Below the pieces are notes generated by a model, which was given only the letters and a program-made list of their open reading frames with translations, searched no databases and was not told where the DNA came from. From NCBI RefSeq assembly GCF_000015865.1, contig NC_009012.1:2659081-2723080 (forward strand): DNA of 64,000 nt, in the 5' to 3' direction. Origin of the DNA: Acetivibrio thermocellus ATCC 27405. GTDB taxonomy: Bacteria; Bacillota; Clostridia; Acetivibrionales; Acetivibrionaceae. A program made the position numbers and the translations under genes. This document shows, piece after piece, positions 1 to 8,877 of the stretch. Every line of letters starts with the position of its first letter. Positions within the stretch are counted from its first letter, which is position 1.

Positions 1-210
1 CAGCTGATTGCCAACATTGCACCCAACTTCCAAAATTCTCTTGTTCTCAAGCCCCAATCCCGATAAAAACCTGGTGTTCATCTCCTCCCTGCTTATGCCA
101 TATTCTCTTTTATACAAACTGTCAAGCTCTTCAGGTGAAAACGTGCACCTGTCGGTATAATCTTTGCCAAACTGGCCTGCCCATGTTTTTTCCTGCAAGT
201 TGGTCATCAT
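1..210 (-). CDS. Pseudaminic-acid-associated SAM methyltransferase (N-terminal part, cut by window edge)
   Basis: The 70 visible residues begin MMTNLQEKTWAGQFGKDYTD, the opening seen in methylases that travel with pseudaminic or legionaminic acid genes, and reach a SAM-binding motif I (ILEVGCNVGNQL) at residues 59-70. The ATG at 210 has GGAGGAAAAAC in front of it. The rest lies before position 1. It is the last visible gene of the flagellin glycosylation cluster, so it may modify a nonulosonic acid or its precursor. The substrate is inference from context; the methyltransferase fold is read from the motif. Confidence 0.75.
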   Translation of the reverse strand, partial: MMTNLQEKTWAGQFGKDYTDRCTFSPEELDSLYKREYGISREEMNTRFLSGLGLENKRILEVGCNVGNQL

Positions 211-336
211 GTTTTTCCTCCATGTCGTTTTGTTTTTACTTTCTGTTTTTCATTTTTAAGTTTAAAAGTTTCTTTTAAGCTTGTATAATTTTAAAATCTT
301 TTTAATTTGATTACCTTACTAATTATAAAAAAACAA

Positions 337-1335
337 TCAAATTAATTTTTCCCTGACAAGCAGTTCCCTTATTTGTGACTTGGTCAGGGTTTTTTCTTTT
401 TGTGAACTGTAATTGCCTATAACCGCCTTTCTGGCATTTATATAGTAACTATTTTCAAAAGGTGGCATTATTACATACATATCATTCAGTTCGACGGCTT
501 TTGTCGATTCATCTTCCGACATAAGTTCTTCGTACATCTTTTCTCCGGGTCTCAGTCCAATCTTTTTAATCTCTATCTTTTCGGGATCAATATTGTTCTT
601 TTTACACATATCCTCAATAATCACTTCTGCCAGGTCTTTTAACCGGATTACAGGCATTTTCAGCACAAAAACTTCCCCGCCTCTTGCAATGCTGCATGCC
701 TTAATTGTAAGTTCCACCGCCTGCGAGAGGGACATCATAAACCTCGTCATCTCCGGTTCGGTCACCGTAATATATCCCTTTTCCAAAACCTGCTGCTTGA
801 AAAGCGGAATCACTGAACCTCTTGTGCCCATTACATTTCCGAATCTGACAGAAGCAAACACCGTACCCGTGTTTCCTCTTGAATAGTTGGATGATGACAT
901 GAGTCTTTCTGCCAGAAGCTTTGTTGCACCCATGGTATTGGTTGGAGAAACAGCCTTGTCACTGCTCGTATAAATTACTTTTTTCACCTTGTTTGCCATG
1001 GCACAGGCTATAACATTCTGGCTTCCGATAACATTGGTCCTGACAGCCTCAAACGGGTTGTACTCACATGCAGGTACGTGTTTTAAGGCCGCAAGATTAA
1101 ACACAATATCGATATCATTCATTGCCCTGTCGAGTCTGTCCTCATCTCTTACGTCGCCTATAAGATATCTGATATTGGCGTTTTCCCTGAACTTTTCCGC
1201 AAGCAAAAACTGCTTGTACTCGTCTCTGCTGTAAACTCTGATTACGGCAGGATTTTCAGTTAGAATACGTTCAATCAGAGCTTGTCCGATGGAGCCTGTC
1301 CCTCCGATAACCAATATCTTTTTATCCTTGAACAT
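337..1335 (-). CDS. UDP-N-acetylglucosamine 4,6-dehydratase-like SDR (PseB/CapD type)
   Basis: A soluble 332-residue extended short-chain dehydrogenase with Rossmann motif GGTGSIG at residues 11-17 and active-site stretch SSDKAVSPTNTMGATK at 124-139. Such enzymes oxidise C4 and dehydrate a UDP-HexNAc, the first step to pseudaminic or related sugars. Asp126 and Lys127 are present, but the usual catalytic Tyr position holds Met135, as in part of the polysaccharide 4,6-dehydratase family, so whether it is the C5-inverting or the retaining type is open. It overlaps the upstream maf gene by 14 bases and so is probably translationally coupled. Flagellar role is inferred from the neighbours. Confidence 0.82.
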   Translation of the reverse strand: MFKDKKILVIGGTGSIGQALIERILTENPAVIRVYSRDEYKQFLLAEKFRENANIRYLIGDVRDEDRLDRAMNDIDIVFNLAALKHVPACEYNPFEAVRTNVIGSQNVIACAMANKVKKVIYTSSDKAVSPTNTMGATKLLAERLMSSSNYSRGNTGTVFASVRFGNVMGTRGSVIPLFKQQVLEKGYITVTEPEMTRFMMSLSQAVELTIKACSIARGGEVFVLKMPVIRLKDLAEVIIEDMCKKNNIDPEKIEIKKIGLRPGEKMYEELMSEDESTKAVELNDMYVIMPPFENSYYINARKAVIGNYSSQKEKTLTKSQIRELLVREKLI

Positions 1336-2734
1336 GTTGGATCCCGCTCTCTTTCAGTATGGATTTTATTTTATTTTCAAAATCGAAACTTTCTTTTAGA
1401 TAATCGGAAATTACGTCCCTTAACTTGATATGTTTCATTCCTTCGATATAAGCTCCGCCTTCGGTGGCATTTATGAATATTCTTTTCTCTTTTTGTATCC
1501 TGTTTTCAATCCAGTATTTATAACTTAGCAGTCCCAGGGATGTATACAGCATCTCTCCGTTTTGCCCTTTTACCCTTCTCATGTTTTTAAGCTCAGGTGA
1601 GTAAATGCTGGCATGGCTCCCATATTGGGCATGATTTTTTCCGTCGACATACGCCAGGTCCTGTCCCACTAATATGATAGGATTTCCTCCCATTTTAATG
1701 GCTATGTCCAGTATAGTGGTCGCAACTGAGCCTCCCGAATCCACCAAATGTTCCGAACTATTATTGTACTTTCCGTAATAAGCCACCAGTTTCGGCCCCA
1801 GGTAACGTGAAACGGTATAGGAAGCGGCAGTAACCAGATAAATAAAAGGAATACCGATATTTTCATATCCCTTTATCTGGTTGTAGGTTATATCCTGCGG
1901 GTCAATAATGGCAAAGAAATCCGGCTTTATATTCCTCATAAGCAGAGGTCTTAAGGCAGAACCGGCTGAAATAATCAATGCCCTTCCCTTGGCCTCTTTA
2001 AGCAAATCTATGTTTTTATCAAGGGAAGGGCCTGTAGACACAATGATTATCGGAACATCTTTGAACTTGTCAAAAAAGATGCCTACATTCGGACTGTTTA
2101 ACTTTAAGTTTTCTTTTGCATTATTGCGCAAAGTATTGTCATAATCATCGGTAATACTTTTCTTAAGATTCCAGTTCTCCATTACAAATTTGAAATATTC
2201 GTTTTCCTCAGGAATTGCTTTCAATGAAGCGGGATGTGTTATAAAACTGACCTTGTCAAGGTTGTTATCAATTAATTCCTTAACTTTTTCCGATATATAG
2301 CCAACATCCTTTGAAACAATCAGGGAAACATTCCGATTTTCCAAAATAGGGCATAAGTCCATGTTTTCCAATGCCGACCTGAAAACCATCAAATTATTTT
2401 CTATAACATACAGCATGCTGTCCGGTTTTAAAAGTCCGGCAATTTTTTCAACATGATAACCCAATCCAAATCCGTAGAGAATTTGTATGGAAAATTCCGG
2501 TTTGTATTGTTCCCGCGCAAATCTGTCTGCTTCAACATCCGGATGATATTTACTGTGCAAAAAGAAGCTTTTATTCTCGCCATACAGGTCCAAAGTCACC
2601 TTTAAAGTCTTTTGTCCTTCATTGTTTTGTATAATCTGATACGCATTGGAATCCACATGAATGTCTTTTATTTCATTATATATTTCCGGATATCTTTTTT
2701 TAAGCAACTCCAGATTATTCTTCAGCATTGTCAT
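1322..2734 (-). CDS. maf: Maf-type motility accessory protein (flagellin glycosyltransferase family, MAF_flag10/DUF115)
   Basis: 470 residues with the Maf core: GFGLGYHV near residue 109, STGPSLDKN near 231, and IISAGSALRPLLMRNIKPDF, the DUF115 sugar-nucleotide-binding region related to sialyltransferases. Maf proteins are implicated in attaching nonulosonic acids to Ser/Thr of flagellin in the cytoplasm. The ATG at 2734 has GGGAGT eight bases upstream. It overlaps genes on both sides, so the unit appears to be one operon downstream of the flagellins. It is shorter than its paralogue at 3080-4984. Family assignment is firm; the exact sugar is unknown. Confidence 0.85.
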   Translation of the reverse strand: MTMLKNNLELLKKRYPEIYNEIKDIHVDSNAYQIIQNNEGQKTLKVTLDLYGENKSFFLHSKYHPDVEADRFAREQYKPEFSIQILYGFGLGYHVEKIAGLLKPDSMLYVIENNLMVFRSALENMDLCPILENRNVSLIVSKDVGYISEKVKELIDNNLDKVSFITHPASLKAIPEENEYFKFVMENWNLKKSITDDYDNTLRNNAKENLKLNSPNVGIFFDKFKDVPIIIVSTGPSLDKNIDLLKEAKGRALIISAGSALRPLLMRNIKPDFFAIIDPQDITYNQIKGYENIGIPFIYLVTAASYTVSRYLGPKLVAYYGKYNNSSEHLVDSGGSVATTILDIAIKMGGNPIILVGQDLAYVDGKNHAQYGSHASIYSPELKNMRRVKGQNGEMLYTSLGLLSYKYWIENRIQKEKRIFINATEGGAYIEGMKHIKLRDVISDYLKESFDFENKIKSILKESGIQHVQG

Positions 2735-3098
2735 TATCCAATACTCCCTTTATGCCGGCAAGTTGTTTCCTCCATACGTTTATTACAGGCAACAACTCAT
2801 ATTCCAGTAAATCACTGAGCAAAACATAATCCATATTTTCATAGGCTTCTGATATTTCATGCAATGCGGAGTTTATCTGTGAAACATCCATTGCATATTC
2901 TCCGTGGATATCCCTGGTACCGTCTATAGCCTGGGTAAGCCATTCAATTCCTTCTATCAGGTCAATCATCATTCTTGTTGCTATGTCTTCCCTTCCGCTC
3001 TGAAAAAATTCTATTATCTGGTCTATACCCTCGGAAACATTTACAATATATTCAGCCGCCGTGCCTACAATTTCTTTTTTCAAACCATACTTAGACAT
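2715..3098 (-). CDS. Small helical protein of unknown function between two maf genes
   Basis: 127 residues, predicted almost fully alpha-helical and acidic, with no signal peptide or membrane segment. I do not recognise a named domain. The start at 3098 has a strong AAGGAGG site. It overlaps both maf genes by about 20 bases, so the three are likely co-translated, which suggests a Maf partner or chaperone-like role. That role is context only. Confidence 0.7.
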   Translation of the reverse strand: MSKYGLKKEIVGTAAEYIVNVSEGIDQIIEFFQSGREDIATRMMIDLIEGIEWLTQAIDGTRDIHGEYAMDVSQINSALHEISEAYENMDYVLLSDLLEYELLPVINVWRKQLAGIKGVLDNDNAEE

Positions 3099-4984
3099 TT
3101 TGTTGCCTCCTTTTTATCAATATTCTCTATTATTTTTTGGGACAAATCGTCTATCAGGACAATTTTGTCCTTTACCTCAACATACTGTATAAGCAATCCC
3201 TCATACAGATATTTCAATCTCTCTTGTATATCAGGAATGCTTTCCATCTTTCTTTCCCTTTCATTCTTAACAGCCTGAATAAAGTATTTGCTCAAAGGTT
3301 CAACGAAATATTTGTACAAATCACTGCTTTCAATTTCATCTGTCAACCTGTCAATTTCCTCCCACTTGTCATTATGGCTGCCTCTGATATTACTTAATAT
3401 ATCGAGAATTAAATCTATTCTCTTTATAGCTTTTTGTCTTATTTCAGTGCTTTCTTTGTGAATATCTTCCAAAATTCTTCTAATTTTAATTTCTTTTGCT
3501 TTTACGTTTTCTGCCTCAAATTCTTCTTTGAATTTTTTATCCAAAATTCCTTTAATGTCATATTCCTTTGTGCAGTACTTTTCTACAATCTCCTTCAAGG
3601 GCATGTTTTTCATCCCTTTTATAGGCAGTCCTTCTTCAGAGCCGTTCAAATACAACCTGTCCGGGTGGTTCTTGATATACTCTTCAAAATAAAATCTTAT
3701 GGAAAGCATGCTGTGAGTAGTATATACATCATTACCATCAATATCTTTTTCAAGCACATAATACTTATTTGAATTTTCCACGCACTGTTGGATATGCCGG
3801 TCCTGTTCCTGTTTTAACACAGCACCGTCAGCATAAGATTCCAGGTTTGGAAAGGACAAATTCTGGCCTATGACAATAATCGGATTGCATCCCATATACC
3901 TCGCAATGTCCAAAGACAGATTTGACACGGAAGAACCTGAGCGAAGGTTTTCCGCACCTTCAATGCCCAACTTTTCGTCAATCCAGTCACCATATCCCAG
4001 CACATTGGTCTTGAAATATATTTTGGGACCGCTGTAATTTTTCAATCCGTCATAATGAACCGAAAGAGAATAGGCAAAATATATTTCATTGGATTTAACA
4101 TTGTTAAATATTCGGCTTTCCGCTTCTCCGCCGTCCACCCCAACCATAATATGGGGTGTAATGCCCCTGCTTTCCAAAATGTTAAGGGCGGAACCGGCAG
4201 AAATAATAACCGCCTTATTGTACAGTTCTTTTAAAAGGTGTACATTTTTATTCAATGCCGGGCCTGCAGAAACAACAATTGCCGGAATATTGGCAAAAGC
4301 AGATTTGTATTCCTTGATATGCACACTCTTTGTCAACTGCCACATTCCTTCAAATAAATTAGTTAACCATGCTTCCGCAAAAAAAACACTCGTATTGGTA
4401 TTTATCTGATGAAGTCTTGCAAACTTTATATATTCCTTTTTTAATTCCAACCACCAATCCTCATAAACTTTTCTGTAACTTAACAATTCATTAAACTCCA
4501 CACTGTCTATTTCTCCTTCTTCTCTGAGCAACAAGAAAACCTTTGCGATTTCCTCGGTATTGTCACTGATTATAAATAATATGTTTTTACTGGATATTAA
4601 ATGTGTAATGTCCCTTGTGTTAAGAAGTTTTAAAAACACATTTCTGTCCGGTTCAATCACAATTTTGTTTTTATCAGGATACTTTTTTTCAAGCTCTTCT
4701 ATATGATATCCACATCCAATACCCAAAACCGCAATTGTATCAAAACCTTTTAAATCAATTTTCTCTGCCCATCTTATCGCTTCAGTTCTGGGATCATACG
4801 GGCTATGAACAAAAAAAGTATGTTCTCCTTTTTTTACCCTGAAATTCGGCATCCCGCTTTTTGAGGTCTCAAGGATAACACTACTTTCATTTCCGGTATT
4901 TTCATTCAAATTTTCGAAAAACCGCGCCAAAGGAAGATAATTTTCCTTTAAAGCATCAATATTAAGTCTGAATACGTCAACCAT
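3080..4984 (-). CDS. maf: Second Maf-type motility accessory protein, long form
   Basis: 634 residues from the ATG at 4984, which is preceded by CAGGAGGATTTT. A longer open frame to 5083 exists but crosses the flagellin terminator, so I reject it. Core motifs include VLGIGCGYHIEEL, VSAGPALNKNVHLL and IISAGSALNILESRGITPH, the DUF115 region. The last 150 or so residues are charged and coiled-coil-like and are missing from the shorter paralogue. It is the first gene after the flagellins. Two Maf copies may transfer different sugars or act on the two flagellins; that is inference. Confidence 0.85.
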   Translation of the reverse strand: MVDVFRLNIDALKENYLPLARFFENLNENTGNESSVILETSKSGMPNFRVKKGEHTFFVHSPYDPRTEAIRWAEKIDLKGFDTIAVLGIGCGYHIEELEKKYPDKNKIVIEPDRNVFLKLLNTRDITHLISSKNILFIISDNTEEIAKVFLLLREEGEIDSVEFNELLSYRKVYEDWWLELKKEYIKFARLHQINTNTSVFFAEAWLTNLFEGMWQLTKSVHIKEYKSAFANIPAIVVSAGPALNKNVHLLKELYNKAVIISAGSALNILESRGITPHIMVGVDGGEAESRIFNNVKSNEIYFAYSLSVHYDGLKNYSGPKIYFKTNVLGYGDWIDEKLGIEGAENLRSGSSVSNLSLDIARYMGCNPIIVIGQNLSFPNLESYADGAVLKQEQDRHIQQCVENSNKYYVLEKDIDGNDVYTTHSMLSIRFYFEEYIKNHPDRLYLNGSEEGLPIKGMKNMPLKEIVEKYCTKEYDIKGILDKKFKEEFEAENVKAKEIKIRRILEDIHKESTEIRQKAIKRIDLILDILSNIRGSHNDKWEEIDRLTDEIESSDLYKYFVEPLSKYFIQAVKNERERKMESIPDIQERLKYLYEGLLIQYVEVKDKIVLIDDLSQKIIENIDKKEATKCLSMV

Positions 4985-5011
4985 AAAATCCTCCTGCCTG
5001 TCAAATGTTTT

Positions 5012-5048
5012 AAAAAAGGCCGGCAAGAATCCCTGCCGGCCTTTTTTT
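5012..5048 (-). terminator. Intrinsic terminator after the flagellin genes (bidirectional shape)
   Basis: Perfect 8-bp stem GGCCGGCA/TGCCGGCC (5018-5025 with 5034-5041), 8-base loop, A-run on one side and T-run on the other. On the minus strand it follows the flagellin stop at 5090 and precedes the maf ribosome site. Confidence 0.9.
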
Positions 5049-5089
5049 GTTAAGATGAACCATGCCAAACTACAATCTGACATTATAAT

Positions 5090-5908
5090 TTAGCCCAATA
5101 ACTGAAGAACGCCCTGCGGAACTTGGTTAGCCTGAGCCAGCATTGCTATGGCAGCCTGGTTGAGGATATTGTTCTTTGTGAAGTTCATCATTTCTTGTGC
5201 CATGTCTACGTCTCTGATTCTTGATTCAGATGCCTGCAGGTTCTCTGCTGCTGTGTCAAGGTTCTTTATTGTGTGCTCCAGTCTGTTCTGTTTCGCTCCA
5301 AGTTTCGCTCTTTCTCCTGATACTATGTTAATTGCTTGGTCAACCAGTTCAATAGTGTCCTGGGCATCATCAGATGTTTCTACAGATAAATTATCAGCAT
5401 TTACGTGTAACGCAGTAGCTGTCATATCTCCTATTTCAATAGAAAGAGTTTCACCTTTATTGGCACCAATCTGCAATACTCTTCCACTAAAGGTTCCATC
5501 CAACAATTTCTGAGTGTTGAACTGCGTAGTTTCACCTATTCTGGTAATTTCAGCAGCCAATTCATTCAATTCGAGCTGGATCGCACTTCTGTCCTTTGTC
5601 ACGTTTGTATCGTTTGCTGCCTGTACTGCAAGCTCTCTCATTCTTTGAAGGATGGCATGGGTTTCAGTTAAGGCTCCTTCTGCAGTCTGGATCAATGAAA
5701 TACCGTCCTGGGCATTCTTTGACGCCATTTGCAGACCTCTGATCTGCGCTCTCATTTTTTCGGATATGGACAGACCTGCCGCATCGTCACCAGCTCTGTT
5801 AATTCTGTAGCCTGATGACAATTTCTCCAAGGATTTTTCCTGCGCTGACGCATTTACTTTTAATTGTCTGTGGGCGTTGTACGCCATAATGTTGTTGTTA
5901 ATTCTCAT
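5090..5908 (-). CDS. hag: Flagellin (short form, second copy)
   Basis: 272 residues containing essentially only the conserved D0/D1 helices: start [20 protein letters not shown], middle [20 protein letters not shown], end [13 protein letters not shown]. The surface D2/D3 domain is absent. It matches the neighbour at 5981-6802 almost exactly for the first 115 and last 75 residues and differs in a central stretch of about 70. The 72-base gap to that neighbour shows no promoter, so co-transcription is likely. The leader carries CsrA-like sites. The variable centre holds several Ser/Thr that could be glycosylated by the Maf proteins. Confidence 0.95.
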   Translation of the reverse strand: MRINNNIMAYNAHRQLKVNASAQEKSLEKLSSGYRINRAGDDAAGLSISEKMRAQIRGLQMASKNAQDGISLIQTAEGALTETHAILQRMRELAVQAANDTNVTKDRSAIQLELNELAAEITRIGETTQFNTQKLLDGTFSGRVLQIGANKGETLSIEIGDMTATALHVNADNLSVETSDDAQDTIELVDQAINIVSGERAKLGAKQNRLEHTIKNLDTAAENLQASESRIRDVDMAQEMMNFTKNNILNQAAIAMLAQANQVPQGVLQLLG

Positions 5909-5980
5909 AACTCATCCCTCCTTGAATTTCACAGCATCCTTGCAATTATCCATATTTATTCATACTATAGTAATAGCATA
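5909..5980 (-). promoter_or_regulatory. Leader between the two flagellins with two CsrA-like sites
   Basis: On the minus strand the RNA carries GCAAGGAUGC (5934-5943), close to the core of the CsrA consensus RUACARGGAUGU, and the ribosome site itself reads AAGGAGGGAUG (5913-5923), a second GGA site. The pairing of an upstream site with one over the ribosome site is how CsrA represses hag in Bacillus subtilis. Confidence 0.5.
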
Positions 5981-6802
5981 TTAGCCCAATAACTGAAGAA
6001 CACCCTGCGGAACCATGTTAGCCTGAGCCAACATTGCCGTAGCAGCCTGATTGAGGATATTGTTCTTCGTGAAGTTCATCATTTCTTGTGCCATGTCTAC
6101 ATCCCTGATTCTTGATTCAGACGCCTGCAGGTTTTCTGCTGCTGTGTCAAGGTTCTTTATTGTATGCTCCAATCTGTTCTGTTTCGCTCCAAGTCTTGCT
6201 CTCTCTGTTGATACTGTGTTAATTGCGGCATCAATCTTTGAAATAGCTGACTGAGCCCATGCCGAAGTGCTAACTACCAAACCTGATACAGAAAGTTTTG
6301 CGGCTGTCATTGTTCCTATTTCTATGGACAAAGTTTCTCCCTTGTTGGCACCTATTTGAATTGTAACCGCACCATCATCTTTCAATCCACCGGCCAACAG
6401 AGTTCTGGTGTTGAACTGGGTCTTTTCGGCTATTCTGGTTACTTCCTCAGCCAACTCATTTATTTCGAGCTGAATTGCGCTTCTATCCTTTGTCACGTTT
6501 GTATCGTTTGCTGCCTGTACTGCAAGCTCTCTCATTCTTTGAAGGATTGCGTGAGTTTCAGTTAAAGCTCCTTCTGCAGTTTGGATGAGTGAAATACCGT
6601 CCTGGGCATTCTTTGACGCCATTTGCAGACCTCTGATCTGCGCTCTCATTTTTTCGGATATGGACAGACCTGCTGCATCGTCACCAGCTCTGTTGATTCT
6701 GTAGCCTGATGACAATTTCTCCAAGGATTTTTCCTGCGCTGACGCATTTACTTTTAATTGTCTGTGGGCGTTGTACGCCATAATGTTGTTGTTAATTCTC
6801 AT
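5981..6802 (-). CDS. hag: Flagellin (short form, first copy)
   Basis: 273 residues, D0/D1 only, with the same conserved ends as the copy at 5090-5908 and a different central stretch (residues about 125-195). It forms the filament after export by the type III apparatus. It is the promoter-proximal flagellin: a sigma-D-like promoter lies at 6932-6960 and AAGGAGG precedes the ATG. The long DNA identity of the conserved ends suggests recent duplication or ongoing gene conversion. Confidence 0.95.
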   Translation of the reverse strand: MRINNNIMAYNAHRQLKVNASAQEKSLEKLSSGYRINRAGDDAAGLSISEKMRAQIRGLQMASKNAQDGISLIQTAEGALTETHAILQRMRELAVQAANDTNVTKDRSAIQLEINELAEEVTRIAEKTQFNTRTLLAGGLKDDGAVTIQIGANKGETLSIEIGTMTAAKLSVSGLVVSTSAWAQSAISKIDAAINTVSTERARLGAKQNRLEHTIKNLDTAAENLQASESRIRDVDMAQEMMNFTKNNILNQAATAMLAQANMVPQGVLQLLG

Positions 6803-6930
6803 AATTCATTCCTCCTTGATTTTCGCTTTGGAATCCTTTCCATCGCGTATTTTGATTTTGGTGCAAGGATATGGCCTTTTATCTATTCGGCGCCGCTAAT
6901 AGATAAATTGCCATTATCCCTGTACATCAT
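6803..6930 (-). promoter_or_regulatory. Flagellin 5' leader with CsrA-like sites and a stem-loop
   Basis: The RNA begins near 6925 with GUACAGGGAUAA (6914-6925), ten of twelve positions of the CsrA consensus RUACARGGAUGU. Next is a stem-loop with 8-bp arms TATCTATT/AATAGATA (6880-6887 with 6898-6905). Two more GGA motifs follow, and AAGGAGG (6811-6817) overlaps ribosome binding. csrA and fliW lie 2 kb upstream on the same strand. Confidence 0.6.
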
Positions 6931-6931
6931 A

Positions 6932-6960
6932 TTTATCGGGTAAAATCAAACGATACTTTA
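6932..6960 (-). promoter_or_regulatory. Sigma-D (sigma-28) type promoter of the flagellins
   Basis: Minus strand reads TAAA, 16 bases, then CCCGATAA, against the consensus TAAA-N15-GCCGATAA. Spacing is one base longer than ideal. FlgM, the anti-sigma factor for this sigma, is encoded at 14598-14891. Confidence 0.7.
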
Positions 6961-7019
6961 ATGAATTTATCTTTTTTTTTATGGAAAAATTTATGATTTG
7001 CACTGTAAGAAGAATTGTA

Positions 7020-8438
7020 CTAAAAATATTTCGTACTCCACTCAATCAACTTTTTTACAAACTCGCCGTACGGAGGGTAGAGCAACTGCAACATTGTGCG
7101 TTTTGGTTGAATCATGATTGAACGCAGGTGGGAAAATTCTCTAAATCCGTAATAACCATGGGACTTTCCGATTCCACTGGCGTTGTGCCCTCCAAAAGGC
7201 AGCCTGGGATTGGCAAAGTGCGCTATCACATCATTTATCAGACAATCCCCGGAAATTACGTTATTAATCACATGTCTGTAAAATTTCCTGTCCCTGCTGA
7301 AAACATACAACACCAAAGGAGCAGGCTTTGAGTTTATATACTCAATGACATCATCGATTTTTTCATAAGTCAGCACCGGCAAAATCGGCCCGAAAATTTC
7401 CTCCTCCATTATATATGAGTCTCTGCCCACATCCGTCAAAACAGTAGGTGATATATAGCATTCATTCTCAACAAACAGACCGCCCTCACAAACTTTTGCC
7501 CCCTCTTTTACCGTCACCTCAAACACATTTTTCAGCCTGTTAAAGTGACGTTCGTTGATAATACCGCAGTAGTTGCTGCATCTTCCGCTGCCGTCAGAAT
7601 AATAATATTTTTTTATGTAATGTTTTAAGTGGCTTACAAAATCCCCTAAAAGCTCTTTTTTTACAAAAACGTAATCCGGAGCTATGCATGTCTGCCCTGC
7701 ATTTAAATATTTACCCCATGTTATTTTTTTAGCAGCCTCTTCAATATCAAATTTGCCGTCAATAATTACCGGACTTTTTCCTCCTAGTTCAAGGGTTACC
7801 GAAGACAATGTCTCAGAGGCCTTCTTTAGCACAGCTTTCGCAACCTTTGTACTTCCGGTAAAAAATATATGATTAAAACCCATCTCCAGCAGTTTTTGGG
7901 CCACCACCGCATCCCCTTCAACAACAGCAACCTCACTTTCATCAAAAATGTCTGCCACAAGTTTCTTTATATAACCGGATGTATGGGGACTCAATTCCGA
8001 AGGCTTCAATACAACCGCATTCCCGGCAGCAATGGCAGTGATTAACGGGCCTATTGAGAGTTCAAAGGGATAGTTCCACGGTGAAATAATCAGCACCACC
8101 CCTTTTGCCTCAAATCTGTAATAGCTTTTTGCCCCAAAAAGAGATATGGGTGTTCTGACTTTCTTAGGCTTTGTCCATTTTTTCAAATTCTTTATTACAT
8201 GCCTGATTTCCGAGACAACAGGATATATTTCGGTTAATAAAACCTCCTCCGGAGGCTTTCTCAAATCGTTATAAACCGCCTCCTGAATCTTTTCTTTATT
8301 TTCCCAAATATATTCTTTCAATTTTTTCAGTTTCGCAATTCTCTCATCTATACTCGATGTGCGAAGCCGTACAACGTTTTTCTTCTGCAATTCAAACAAT
8401 CTGTTTATTTCTCTCTCATAGTCATGATTTTCCGCCAT
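7020..8438 (-). CDS. NAD(P)-dependent aldehyde dehydrogenase, class 3-like
   Basis: 472 residues oxidising aldehydes to acids. Motifs: SPWNYPFELSIGPL near residue 117, FTGSTKVAK (cofactor loop), LELGGKSP with the general base Glu, catalytic Cys in NAGQTCIAPDYV, and EEEIFGPILPV. The length and the C-terminal tail fit the class 3/fatty-aldehyde group, which tolerates long aliphatic or aromatic aldehydes. The start has GAGGTG five bases before the ATG. It sits between csrA and the flagellins, an unusual place, with terminators or promoters on both sides, so it is probably transcribed alone. Confidence 0.92.
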   Translation of the reverse strand: MAENHDYEREINRLFELQKKNVVRLRTSSIDERIAKLKKLKEYIWENKEKIQEAVYNDLRKPPEEVLLTEIYPVVSEIRHVIKNLKKWTKPKKVRTPISLFGAKSYYRFEAKGVVLIISPWNYPFELSIGPLITAIAAGNAVVLKPSELSPHTSGYIKKLVADIFDESEVAVVEGDAVVAQKLLEMGFNHIFFTGSTKVAKAVLKKASETLSSVTLELGGKSPVIIDGKFDIEEAAKKITWGKYLNAGQTCIAPDYVFVKKELLGDFVSHLKHYIKKYYYSDGSGRCSNYCGIINERHFNRLKNVFEVTVKEGAKVCEGGLFVENECYISPTVLTDVGRDSYIMEEEIFGPILPVLTYEKIDDVIEYINSKPAPLVLYVFSRDRKFYRHVINNVISGDCLINDVIAHFANPRLPFGGHNASGIGKSHGYYGFREFSHLRSIMIQPKRTMLQLLYPPYGEFVKKLIEWSTKYF

Positions 8439-8593
8439 AATAGCACCTCAAAACCTATTTTTTATCTTAAAGTTAAGTTATTTATTAAGTTTATTTTTTA
8501 CCTTAACTCCTTTATCTTTCCATTATTGAATCTTTTTATAATGATTTTACATTAAGTATTGCGAATTACAAAAATCACACCGGAAATTTCGGC

Positions 8594-8621
8594 AATAAAA
8601 AAAGTGGTCACATCGCCACTT
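8594..8621 (-). terminator. Intrinsic terminator after csrA
   Basis: Stem AAGTGG/CCACTT (8602-8607 with 8616-8621), 8-base loop, followed on the minus strand by TTTTTTTATT. It closes the flgM-to-csrA unit. Confidence 0.8.
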
Positions 8622-8649
8622 CCTCAAAAACCGTATTCACTTGTAACAT

Positions 8650-8877
8650 TTACTTCAAAAAATCCTTTAAGTCCTCCTTCAGATCCACATTCTTAATTTC
8701 CGCAGCCTTTTTGTTTTCAGCCTGTATTTCCAGGTATATCTCCTTCCTGTAAATAGATATGCTTTTCGGCGCATTAATGCCGATACGCACCTGCTCCCCT
8801 TGAATGTCAACAACAGTAATCTCAATATTGTCATTAATAATTATGGATTCATTTTTCTTTCTCGTCAGAACCAGCAC
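8650..8877 (-). CDS. csrA: Carbon storage regulator CsrA (mRNA-binding translational repressor)
   Basis: 75 residues; the opening [39 protein letters not shown] and a charged tail are typical of CsrA, a dimeric RNA-binding protein that blocks ribosome sites containing GGA. GTG start at 8877 with AGGAGG nine bases upstream; the gene overlaps fliW by 29 bases. In Bacillus subtilis CsrA represses flagellin translation until FliW binds it. CsrA-like sites in both flagellin leaders support the same role here. Confidence 0.96.

Noticed and set aside
302-345. 11-bp inverted repeat TTAATTTGATT/AATCAAATTAA over the dehydratase stop codon
   Set aside because: Entirely A-T with a long loop; too weak to call a terminator or site.
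4985-5083. Extended N-terminus for the long Maf protein
   Set aside because: The extension is the transcribed flagellin terminator hairpin; the ATG at 4984 has a strong ribosome site.
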